Source: Candidatus Electrothrix gigas
GTDB taxonomy: Bacteria > Desulfobacterota > Desulfobulbia > Desulfobulbales > Desulfobulbaceae
Assembly: GCA_022766165.1 (NCBI GenBank)
Contig: QYLO01000027.1
Location: 1-41,473 of the forward strand
Direction of reading: 5' to 3'
DNA: 41,473 bases
In this document: one piece after another, positions 18,064-26,063 of the stretch
Numbering within the stretch: the first letter of the stretch is position 1
Layout of the letters: each line of letters starts with the position of its first letter
The notes under the pieces: model-generated
What the model was told of the DNA's origin: nothing
The model's input: only the letters and a program-made list of their open reading frames with translations
The model's database searches: none
Made by a program: the position numbers and the translations under genes

Positions 18064-18224
18064 TTGTCAGGAGCTTGGGCAGTGCATAGCAACAATGCAA
18101 GCGGCAGATATTTATAATAAACAGGAAGGTATGCCGATTTCCTGTATATATGGCTGCGTTACCACGGAAACCACCTAGAAGTTCATAAGGCTCTCTGCCC
18201 GAGCAACATCTACCCTACAGACGA
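18064..18224 (+). promoter_or_regulatory. Candidate structured 5' leader of the sucrose operon
   Basis: A long-range stem GCTTGGGCAG (18073-18082) pairs with CTGCCCGAGC (18195-18204) with one G-T pair, extended by TTGTC (18064-18068) with GACGA (18220-18224). Inside are the hairpin TGCAT/ATGCA (18083-18099) and a longer arm in which GCAG (18104-18107) pairs with CTGC (18154-18157) and ACAGGAA (18121-18127) with TTCCTGT (18139-18145). The last paired bases are 42 bases before the start codon of the operon. It does not match any riboswitch class that could be recalled. It could be a leader, a small RNA or a set of protein-binding sites. Confidence 0.45.
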
Positions 18225-18266
18225 TGGTGCTGGTAAAAATTACAATAATCATATAAGCAACACATT

Positions 18267-20414
18267 ATGCTGACAAAAAAAAACGGAACATATATCCTGC
18301 TGATCAGTATTCACGGTTTAATTCGCGGTCATAACCTAGAACTCGGTCGTGATGCCGATACTGGAGGACAGACAAAGTATGTGGTTGATCTGGCTCGTGC
18401 CTTGGCTGATCATGAAGAGGTTGAACAGGTAGACTTGGTGACCCAACTGGTGGTTGACCCGGCAGTCAGTAAGGACTATGCCCAACCAATAGAACCTCTT
18501 TCTGATAAAGCCCGTATTGTGCGTATAGGAGCTGGTCCAGAGGAATATCTTGCCAAAGAGCAGCTCTGGGATCATCTGGACAGTTTTACTGACAACCTGA
18601 TCAGCTGGTTACAGGATCAGCCTAAATTGCCGGATATTATCCATAGCCATTATGCTGATGCAGGCTATGTAGCTGTCCGACTGACCAATTTTCTCGGCGT
18701 GCCATTGATTCATACCGGGCATTCGCTGGGCAGGGATAAACGTAAGCGCCTGCTTGCCAAGGGAATGTCGCGTGAACATATTGAGCAGACCTATAATATG
18801 GAACGCCGTATTGATGCGGAAGAAGAAGTGCTTGCCCATGCAAGTCTGGTGGTTACCAGTACCAAGAACGAAATACAAACGCAATACGGTCTGTACAACT
18901 ATTATGATCCTGGAAGGATGACTGTTATTCCTCCCGGAACTGACCTTGATCAGTTTTATCCTCCGGGTGAAGAAAAAGAAAAAGTTTTTGCGCAGGACTT
19001 GCCCCGCTTTCTGATTGAACCGGACAAGCCGCTGATTCTTGCTTTATCCCGTCCTGATGAGCGTAAAAATATCCTGACATTGGTTGAGGCCTATGGGGAA
19101 TCTGCGGAGCTACAAAAGGTTGCTAATCTTCTTATTGTTGCCGGAACTCGACAGGACATTCGGGATATGGAGGACGGCGCACAGGATGTACTCACCAACA
19201 TCCTCCTTTTGATCGACACGTATGATCTTTACGGTCACGTTGCTTTTCCAAAACAACATCAAGCAGATGACGTTCCTTCTATTTATCGGCTTGTTGCCCA
19301 GACAGGCGGTGTTTTTATCAATCCAGCACTGACTGAACCTTTTGGCCTGACATTGCTTGAAGCCGCAGCCAGTGGCCTACCCGTGGTGGCAACGGAGAAT
19401 GGAGGACCGGTTGATATTCTGGTCAACTGTAAAAACGGTGAACTTGTTGATCCCTTGGATAAAGAGGCAATAACCGTTGCTCTGCGTAGCCTGCTTGAGG
19501 ACCGTAAAAAATGGTCAGAAGCGGCAGAAAATGGCCTGAAAGGAGTACGTCGCCATTATTCCTGGCAAAACCATGCCCATAGCTATCTGGAAAAGATTGC
19601 CGACCTTCCAGAATATTCCTCGTTCCCACCAACTAAGCCTCCAGTACGAACCATACGCTATCGTGATCGCGCCCTGTTTACTGATCTGGAACAGAGTCTG
19701 ATTGGCAACTCTTCGGATTTGGCCCGTTTTTCTGCTGTGATTAGGGAACAACACAAAAATATGATCTTTGGTATCGCCACTGGACGCCGTATAGAAGCCG
19801 CACTGCCCCTGATTCGGAAACACCGAATACCGCAACCAGATATCTTGATCAGCGGTTTGGGAACCAAAATCCACTATGGTCATGACCTGACTGAAGATGA
19901 TTATTGGACCGACCATATTGATCAGGACTGGAGCAGAAAAAAAATCCTGCGTACCCTTGCTGGCGTTCCTGGTTTGCGGCTCCAGCCTAAGTCTGAACAA
20001 AGCTCGTTTAAAATTTCCTGGTATTTCGATCCAGAACAAGGCGGTGATTTGGACGAAATCGTTACCTTGCTCCGTCAGAGGGAATTGACCGTGAATGTTA
20101 TGCTCTCCTTTGGTCAATTTCTTGATATTATTCCGTCTCGGGCTTCAAAAGGGCAAGCTCTGCGCTACGTTGCTCACCGTCTCGACATCCCTCTTGAACG
20201 AATCCTGGTGGCTGGTGGTTCAGGAGCAGACGAAGATATGATGCGGGGCAATACGTTGGCAGTTGTTGTGAATAACCGTCATCACGAAGAGCTGTCGCAA
20301 CTGGTGGAACAAGACAAGGTCTACTTTGCTGAACAGAAATATGCAGGCGGATTACTTGAAGCTCTGGAATACTATGATTTCTTTTCCACCTGCAAGGAAC
20401 CAGAGGACTCATGA
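18267..20414 (+). CDS. sps: Sucrose-phosphate synthase with inactive phosphatase-like domain
   Basis: A 715-residue protein that makes sucrose 6-phosphate from a nucleotide-glucose and fructose 6-phosphate. Residues 1-455 form a GT-B glycosyltransferase of family GT4, with ISIHGLIRG, ELGRDADTGGQTKYVVDLARAL, HSHYADAG, TGHSLGRDKRKRLL and the donor-site ALTEPFGLTLLEAAASGLP. Residues 465-710 are a HAD domain like sucrose-phosphate phosphatase, but its first motif is D473-L-E475 instead of DxD, and the last motif is GGSGADED instead of GDSGND, so it is probably not catalytic. Synechocystis sucrose-phosphate synthase has the same arrangement. It is the first gene of a four-gene operon. Confidence 0.93.
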   Translation: MLTKKNGTYILLISIHGLIRGHNLELGRDADTGGQTKYVVDLARALADHEEVEQVDLVTQLVVDPAVSKDYAQPIEPLSDKARIVRIGAGPEEYLAKEQLWDHLDSFTDNLISWLQDQPKLPDIIHSHYADAGYVAVRLTNFLGVPLIHTGHSLGRDKRKRLLAKGMSREHIEQTYNMERRIDAEEEVLAHASLVVTSTKNEIQTQYGLYNYYDPGRMTVIPPGTDLDQFYPPGEEKEKVFAQDLPRFLIEPDKPLILALSRPDERKNILTLVEAYGESAELQKVANLLIVAGTRQDIRDMEDGAQDVLTNILLLIDTYDLYGHVAFPKQHQADDVPSIYRLVAQTGGVFINPALTEPFGLTLLEAAASGLPVVATENGGPVDILVNCKNGELVDPLDKEAITVALRSLLEDRKKWSEAAENGLKGVRRHYSWQNHAHSYLEKIADLPEYSSFPPTKPPVRTIRYRDRALFTDLEQSLIGNSSDLARFSAVIREQHKNMIFGIATGRRIEAALPLIRKHRIPQPDILISGLGTKIHYGHDLTEDDYWTDHIDQDWSRKKILRTLAGVPGLRLQPKSEQSSFKISWYFDPEQGGDLDEIVTLLRQRELTVNVMLSFGQFLDIIPSRASKGQALRYVAHRLDIPLERILVAGGSGADEDMMRGNTLAVVVNNRHHEELSQLVEQDKVYFAEQKYAGGLLEALEYYDFFSTCKEPEDS

Positions 20415-21295
20415 AAAAGAATTTATTCATCTGCACCGACCTTGATCGCACCTTGATACCTAATGGAGCTGAACCTGAGTCTTCTCAAGCACCAAAACTG
20501 TTTCAAAGATTGGTGCAGCAACCTTGGGTTACGCTGGCCTATGTGAGCGGACGTGATGCAAGTCTGGTTCAGGATGCAATTCAACAGTTCCAACTGCCTT
20601 GGCCTGATTATGTCATCAGTGATGTGGGTACAGGTCTATATCAGCTCTCAGAACCTCAAGACAATACAAACACATATAAATGGCAACCCAATATGGCTTG
20701 GCAGACCGCCATCAGCGTAGACTGGAACGGCAGAAGTAATAAGGAGATACGTACCCTTTTACAGGATCTGTCAGTGCTGACAATACAGGAGGAAAGCCGT
20801 CAGGGACAGTATAAACTGAGTTATTATATAGACTCCGATGGGCCTGTTGCAAAGGAGCAGGATGAGCTGGAAAAAAAAATCAGGCAACGCTTGAACCAAG
20901 CCGGGATCAAGGCTAACTTGATATGGAGCCATGACGATGTTGAAAAGGTCGGGCTACTGGATATCCTGCCAGCCAGCGCATCAAAACTGCATGCCATTGA
21001 AGCATTGATGGCCCAACTGGGATTTTCAGTCAACGATACGGTTTTCTGTGGTGACAGTGGTAACGATATGGAGGTGCTGACCAGTTGTATCCCCTCTGTG
21101 TTGGTGGGTAATAGTCAACCTGAAGTGAAGATACTTGCATCGGAGGAAGCGCAACGAAACAGCTATGCAAATGCCCTGTATATAGCCTCTGGTGAGTTTA
21201 TGAATATGAACGGAAATTACAGTGCAGGCATGTTAGAAGGGATTGCCCACTATCATCCAGCAGTTCAAACCTGGTTACAGAAGGTGATATCTTGA
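20411..21295 (+). CDS. spp: Sucrose-phosphate phosphatase
   Basis: A 294-residue HAD hydrolase that removes the phosphate from sucrose 6-phosphate. The nucleophile D10 and acid/base D12 lie in CTDLDRTLIP, and the magnesium-binding motif is GDSGNDMEVL. The lysine motif region and the cap domain (DWNGRSNKEI onward) match the cyanobacterial family. The ATG overlaps the synthase stop by four bases (ATGA), and the stop overlaps the next start, so translation is coupled. This active enzyme complements the degenerate phosphatase domain of the preceding protein. Confidence 0.93.
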   Translation: MKKNLFICTDLDRTLIPNGAEPESSQAPKLFQRLVQQPWVTLAYVSGRDASLVQDAIQQFQLPWPDYVISDVGTGLYQLSEPQDNTNTYKWQPNMAWQTAISVDWNGRSNKEIRTLLQDLSVLTIQEESRQGQYKLSYYIDSDGPVAKEQDELEKKIRQRLNQAGIKANLIWSHDDVEKVGLLDILPASASKLHAIEALMAQLGFSVNDTVFCGDSGNDMEVLTSCIPSVLVGNSQPEVKILASEEAQRNSYANALYIASGEFMNMNGNYSAGMLEGIAHYHPAVQTWLQKVIS

Positions 21296-22242
21296 AACCG
21301 AACAATGGATACGGACGATACGGACAGATTTGTATATTTGGTGAAGTCCTGTTTGATCATTTTCCTGATAAGAGCAAAGTCCTCGGAGGCGCACCTTTTA
21401 ACGTGGCCTGGAATCTGCAAGCCTTTGGTCAGGCACCCTGTTTTATCAGCAGGGTCGGAGAGGACCATGAAGGACATCTGATTCAGGAAGCTATGGAACG
21501 TCGGGGTCTGAGCACAGGTACCTTACAGTATGACCCTGAGCACAGGACAGGACAAGTCAGTATAGAGTTTATTGAGAATGAACCAGAGTACAGTATTATT
21601 GAACCCTGTGCCTACGATTTTATAGCACTAACATCTGAGACAAAAGATATACTGCGTCATTGCGCATTGCTTTATCACGGTACCTTGGCCCTGCGTGACC
21701 CGGTTTCAGCCGCTAGTTTTGCAGCATTGCAAAGGCAACATAGCGGGAAAGTGTTTCTTGACGTCAATCTCCGTACACCTTGGTGGCAGAAAAAACAGGT
21801 TCTGTCCCTCATAGAACAAGCAGACTGGATCAAGCTGAATGCAGCTGAGGCGGCCCTGCTTTTTGCTCTTAAACAGGAGCAGGATGTAGAGCAAGAGTTG
21901 ATTACGCTGATCAGTAAATATAATTTACAGGGAATTATTCTGACACGAGGTGCGCAGGGGGCTGTGGCCGCAACTGCGGAGAAGGAAAAATATACTGTTC
22001 ATCCAGATAGAACAATCCCTGTTGTTGATACAGTCGGAGCTGGAGATGCCTTTGCCTCAATCATAATTCTTGGATTACATAAAAACTGGCCTATAAAGAC
22101 GAGCCTTGAACGTGCTCAGGAATTTGCCTCCGCTATTGTGGGACAACGAGGCGCAACTGTTACGGATCGCAGTTTTTACGATAATTTTATCTGTCAGTGG
22201 CAAACTGACATTATGACAGAACAGACTCAAAGAACAAACTGA
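21292..22242 (+). CDS. PfkB-family fructokinase
   Basis: A 316-residue sugar kinase of the ribokinase/PfkB family. It has the N-terminal GEVLFDHFPDKSKVLGGAPFNVAWNL and the C-terminal signature DTVGAGDAFAS, with catalytic D252. The TTG start overlaps the previous stop (TTGA), and no better start is close. In this operon it would phosphorylate fructose released by amylosucrase and return it to the fructose 6-phosphate pool. The same order (sps, spp, fructokinase, amylosucrase) is known from halotolerant methanotrophs. Confidence 0.92.
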   Translation: MKPNNGYGRYGQICIFGEVLFDHFPDKSKVLGGAPFNVAWNLQAFGQAPCFISRVGEDHEGHLIQEAMERRGLSTGTLQYDPEHRTGQVSIEFIENEPEYSIIEPCAYDFIALTSETKDILRHCALLYHGTLALRDPVSAASFAALQRQHSGKVFLDVNLRTPWWQKKQVLSLIEQADWIKLNAAEAALLFALKQEQDVEQELITLISKYNLQGIILTRGAQGAVAATAEKEKYTVHPDRTIPVVDTVGAGDAFASIIILGLHKNWPIKTSLERAQEFASAIVGQRGATVTDRSFYDNFICQWQTDIMTEQTQRTN

Positions 22243-22244
22243 CG

Positions 22245-24200
22245 ATGTATGAACAAGTTTCACATGCTCTGCTGAACCAAATACTTGAAGAGGTTAAACC
22301 GGAAATCCTCAGAAGCGACCTGCGGCGTTTCTATACTCGTATTGGGGCTAATTTTTATGTCATCCACTCTCTCTTCTCTCAGTTATACGGTGAACGAGAA
22401 GATTTTCTGGATCAGATGGTCAAACTGGTCGAGGTTATGGCACTTCGCTATATTGAACGGACCGAAGAGCTTGAAAAAATTGATATTGAACGAGAAAACA
22501 ACCATCATTGGTTCCTGAGTCAGGAATGGGTTGCTATGGCCCTGTATGCAGACGGCTATGCGGGCGACCTGAAAGGGATACGTGAGCGTTGTTCGTATTT
22601 ACAGGATCTTGGTGTAAATATACTGCATATCATGCCCATGATGAAAGGCCCACAGGGAGCCAGTGACGGCGGCTATGCAGTCAGTGATTTTCGAGCCATT
22701 GACAGTCGTGCTGGTTCGCTTGAAGACCTGCAGGAACTTGCCACTCACTTGAGAGAGCGTGGCATTCTTTTGACCCTTGATGTGGTCGTGAATCACACCT
22801 CAGATCAACATGCATGGGCTATAGAGGCAAAACAGGGCAACAGCAAATATCAAGACTACTATTATACCTTTCCTGATAGAAATATCCCGGACATGTTTGA
22901 GGAAACCATGCCGGAAATCTTCCCTGAAACCTCGCCAGGAAATTTTGTCTATGATGAAGAAATGGGCCGCTGGGTCATGTCGGTTTTTAACGCCTATCAA
23001 TGGGATTTGAACTATTCCAACCCTGCTGTCTTCATAGAAATGATAGATACTATTCTCTTTTGGGCTAATCAAGGGGCTGATATCATACGTCTTGATGCAG
23101 TTGCCTTTCTCTGGAAGAAGATAGGTACAGTCTGTCAGAACGAACGGGAAGCGCATCTTATTTTACAGCTCATGAAAGATTGCTGTCAGGTAGTAGCTCC
23201 TGGTATCCTTTTTATTGCTGAAGCTATTGTCGCTCCCGTTGAAATCATTAAATATTTTGGTGAAGACGCTGTTATTGCCAAAGAATGTGAAATCGCCTAT
23301 AACGCCACTTTTATGGCCCTGCTTTGGGATACTGTAGCAACGAAAAACAGCAAGTTGCTTGTCAACGGTATTAATAATCTGCCTACAAAACTGGACGGAG
23401 CAACGTGGCTGAATTATGTACGTTGCCACGATGACATCGGTCTTGGTTTTGATGACGTAGATATCATTGCAGCAGGTTTTGAACCGCATGCTCATCGAAA
23501 TTTTTTGCTTAATTACTTCACTGGAAATTATGATAATTCCATTGCCCGTGGCCTGCCTTTTGGGCGGAACAGCAAAACAGGCGATGCACGGATTTCTGGT
23601 TCACTGGCCTCTCTGGTCGGCTTGGAGGTGGCAATTCAACAAAATGATGAAAAGCTGATTGACGATTCCATCAAGCTCATTTTGCTTCTGCATGGCATGA
23701 TTCTCTCCTTTGGAGGCATTCCAATGCTGTACTACGGTGATGAGATCGGCACTCTGAATGATGAATCGTATAAATTAGATGAAAACAAGGCGCTTGACAC
23801 CCGCTGGATACATCGTCCGAAAATCGACTGGGACAAGGCGGAGCGAAGACACCTCCATGGTAGTATTGAAGAACGGATTTTTAATGGTCTCAAGAAACTG
23901 ATTGCCATACGAAAAAATATCCCTGCATTTGCTGATTTCAATAATAGGGAACTCCTTGAAGTGAAGGATCAACATCTGTTTGTCTTTCTGCGTACAAATC
24001 CTGAATCTATGGGAGACCGGGTTCTTGTTGTTGCCAACTTTGATGCCAAACCCAGGTATCTGCGCCTTGCTGAAATCGGTAAACGAGGCTATCATGAACA
24101 TACCCAGCTTCGGGATTATATTAGCGGAGAATCTCCTTCTATGTTCAAACATTACCTTGTTCTACCACCGTATCATTTCTACTGGCTTGTTGAACGATAG
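22245..24200 (+). CDS. ams: Amylosucrase (GH13)
   Basis: A 651-residue glycoside hydrolase family 13 enzyme that transfers glucose from sucrose to an alpha-1,4-glucan and frees fructose. The nucleophile D284 (IIRLDAVAF), acid/base E326 (FIAEAI) and the RCHDDIG motif with H395 and D396 lie within a few residues of their places in the Neisseria enzyme. The helical N-terminal domain before about residue 90 is also typical. It starts two bases after the fructokinase stop. It could store sucrose carbon as glycogen-like polymer or turn sucrose over when salinity falls. Confidence 0.93.
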   Translation: MYEQVSHALLNQILEEVKPEILRSDLRRFYTRIGANFYVIHSLFSQLYGEREDFLDQMVKLVEVMALRYIERTEELEKIDIERENNHHWFLSQEWVAMALYADGYAGDLKGIRERCSYLQDLGVNILHIMPMMKGPQGASDGGYAVSDFRAIDSRAGSLEDLQELATHLRERGILLTLDVVVNHTSDQHAWAIEAKQGNSKYQDYYYTFPDRNIPDMFEETMPEIFPETSPGNFVYDEEMGRWVMSVFNAYQWDLNYSNPAVFIEMIDTILFWANQGADIIRLDAVAFLWKKIGTVCQNEREAHLILQLMKDCCQVVAPGILFIAEAIVAPVEIIKYFGEDAVIAKECEIAYNATFMALLWDTVATKNSKLLVNGINNLPTKLDGATWLNYVRCHDDIGLGFDDVDIIAAGFEPHAHRNFLLNYFTGNYDNSIARGLPFGRNSKTGDARISGSLASLVGLEVAIQQNDEKLIDDSIKLILLLHGMILSFGGIPMLYYGDEIGTLNDESYKLDENKALDTRWIHRPKIDWDKAERRHLHGSIEERIFNGLKKLIAIRKNIPAFADFNNRELLEVKDQHLFVFLRTNPESMGDRVLVVANFDAKPRYLRLAEIGKRGYHEHTQLRDYISGESPSMFKHYLVLPPYHFYWLVER

Positions 24201-24299
24201 ACATCTATATAACTTTTATCCCTTTCCTTGAGGCTTGGAAATATAAGGTCTTGCTGTTGCAGGAACACCGGGAACAAAAAAGAGCATCCAGCTCCAACT

Positions 24300-24593
24300 A
24301 TGAATTATTCAATTGCAGGAAAAAGACTAACATGTCCACATTGTGGTGGAGTTGACTTTCAAAAAGGCGAAGTCCAGCTCAACACTGCTGGGATGACATT
24401 CTTTGGTTTTGACTGGCCAAATCAATCAGCTAATACTTTTCTATGTGACGGATGTGGAAGAATTGAGTGGTTTGCAGCTAAAGTCACTACAAAACAAGAG
24501 GATTTTAATATTGAAACGGAGTGTTTAGCTTGTGGTGAGATTATTCCTAAAGATCAGGATTTTTGTTCAAAATGTGGATGGACATATAAATAA
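24300..24593 (+). CDS. Double zinc-ribbon small protein
   Basis: A protein of about 97 residues with two zinc-ribbon pairs: CPHCGG with CDGCGR in the first half and CLACGE with CSKCGW at the end. The middle (TFFGFDWPNQSANTFLCDGCGRIEWF) resembles small nucleic-acid-binding or membrane-associated zinc-ribbon proteins of unknown role. The start was placed at the ATG because the frame upstream (TTG at 24228) encodes unlikely sequence. Neither start has a strong ribosome-binding site. The function is not recognised. Confidence 0.65.
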   Translation: MNYSIAGKRLTCPHCGGVDFQKGEVQLNTAGMTFFGFDWPNQSANTFLCDGCGRIEWFAAKVTTKQEDFNIETECLACGEIIPKDQDFCSKCGWTYK

Positions 24594-24713
24594 AACGTAT
24601 AAAACGTATAACCAATCAGTTGAGCGCAATGACTGGTAGGCATCTTTTGAAGTAATAATAATGTGGTAGTAATGAAGTAGTTCATTCGTTAATCTATTGA
24701 AAAAGGGTTTATC

Positions 24714-25304
24714 ATGACAGACGACGAAAAAGTGAAAGTGATCTTGAGAGAAGTCCTTGATGCCTTTGCCTCAGTGGTCTTTGTCGTTGATCAAGACGTG
24801 TGTATTCAGGCGTACAATGCAGCGGCAGCGGAACTTATTACGGCAACAAGAACAGATGTTCTTCAACGTCGGGCTGGCGATGTTCTGCACTGCATTCATG
24901 CCTCTCCAATGCTAGGAGGGTGTAGCTATTCTGCAGCCTGTCAATACTGTACTATCAGAAATGCCGTGACAGATGCTCTTGAGCAAAATTGCATTATCCG
25001 TCGTCGGGCCAAAGTGCAGTTGATTTCGCCTCAAAAAACAACCGTACTCCGGGCCGTCGTCTCTGTGTCTCCTTTTAGTTTACAGGAAAGCCGTTATGCC
25101 TTGGTGGAGCTTGAAGATTTTAACGAAATTGTCAAGCTGTATCGGAAACTTCTTATTTGTCATGGCTGCGGAAAATTGCTGGATTCAGAAAGCTCTTGGG
25201 ACTGGACGGATTTCTCTTTAACAAATAACTGGAATATTGACTGCTCATATAGTTACTGTGTTGACTGTTTCAATGAGGATATTCATGCAATTGAAGATCG
25301 CTAA
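24714..25304 (+). CDS. Stand-alone PAS protein with four-cysteine motif, copy 1
   Basis: A 196-residue protein with one PAS domain (about 10-140) and no kinase or other output domain. Within the PAS domain are C60, C70, C76 and C79 in GDVLHCIHA, GGC and ACQYC. The C-terminus has CHGCGK (149-152) and YCVDC (182-185), a variant of the CxxC...SHGxCPxC tail found in many bacterial sensor proteins. The adjacent gene is a paralogue with the same spacing. It may sense redox state or a ligand through a bound metal or cluster; this is inference. A GGG-rich site lies before the ATG. Confidence 0.75.
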   Translation: MTDDEKVKVILREVLDAFASVVFVVDQDVCIQAYNAAAAELITATRTDVLQRRAGDVLHCIHASPMLGGCSYSAACQYCTIRNAVTDALEQNCIIRRRAKVQLISPQKTTVLRAVVSVSPFSLQESRYALVELEDFNEIVKLYRKLLICHGCGKLLDSESSWDWTDFSLTNNWNIDCSYSYCVDCFNEDIHAIEDR

Positions 25305-25371
25305 CATACTCTTATGGTTGACGAATTAAATAAAGTCAGTACCAGAAAATACAAGCGGACAGTATTATTTC

Positions 25372-25974
25372 ATGACAGAAAAAATGATCAGAGAGGTTTT
25401 TGATGCCTTGCCTTCAATGGTATTTGTTGTTGACCGAGACATGAGGGTTCAGGAGTATAATGCCGCAGCAGAAGAGCTGATGAGTGATGGACGCAAGACT
25501 GTTCTCCAGCAACCAGCCGGGGATATACTGCATTGCGTACATTCGGTCGAGGCATCGCAAGGATGTGGTGGATCGTCAGCCTGTCAGGACTGCATTTTGC
25601 ACAAGTCTGTTCTCACTGCCCTGCAAGGAAAGCGTATAGTGCGGCATCGGACACTAATAGAGATTGTTCAGAATGATACTAAGACTGAGATCTACGCATT
25701 GGTCACCGTATCTCCGTTTTCTTTTCGGGGTACTCCTCATGCCCTTTTGGTGATTGAAGATATTAGTGAAATAGCTGAGTTATATCGTATGATCTTTATC
25801 TGCCCAGTCTGCGGAAAAGTGCAAAGTGATGAAAAAACCTGGATGCGCGTTGAAGCCTATTTTAAAAATAATTGGAATGTCGAATGTTCACACGGCTACT
25901 GTCCTGACTGTTTTAAGGATGAGATGGAAAAAATTAAGTCCGGCACAAAGAATGAGCAGAAACGCAACGTATAG
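25372..25974 (+). CDS. Stand-alone PAS protein with four-cysteine motif, copy 2
   Basis: This 200-residue paralogue of the preceding gene is about half identical by eye. C55, C65, C71 and C74 keep exactly the same spacing (9, 5 and 2 residues between). The C-terminal tail is more canonical here: CPVCGK, then ECSHGYCPDC. It also lacks an output domain, so it must act through a partner. The stop codon is inside the first unit of an 8-bp tandem repeat, so slippage there could change the C-terminus. Confidence 0.75.
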   Translation: MTEKMIREVFDALPSMVFVVDRDMRVQEYNAAAEELMSDGRKTVLQQPAGDILHCVHSVEASQGCGGSSACQDCILHKSVLTALQGKRIVRHRTLIEIVQNDTKTEIYALVTVSPFSFRGTPHALLVIEDISEIAELYRMIFICPVCGKVQSDEKTWMRVEAYFKNNWNVECSHGYCPDCFKDEMEKIKSGTKNEQKRNV

Positions 25975-25991
25975 ACGTATAGACGTATAGA
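25968..25991. repeat. 8-bp tandem repeat, three units
   Basis: Three perfect units of CGTATAGA follow one another, the first containing the stop of the PAS gene. Partial further units (ATAGACT) occur just downstream. Confidence 0.8.
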
Positions 25992-26063
25992 CTGCAGCTT
26001 ATAGACTAACAGTCGTCTCTCTGTGCCTAGAGTTTGTTAATTTAACATAAAAAAAATACTGCT

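Noticed and set aside
18064..18224. 6S RNA, RNase P RNA or c-di-GMP riboswitch as an identity for the structured leader
   Set aside because: The conserved core sequences of those RNAs are not present; only the general stem layout is similar.
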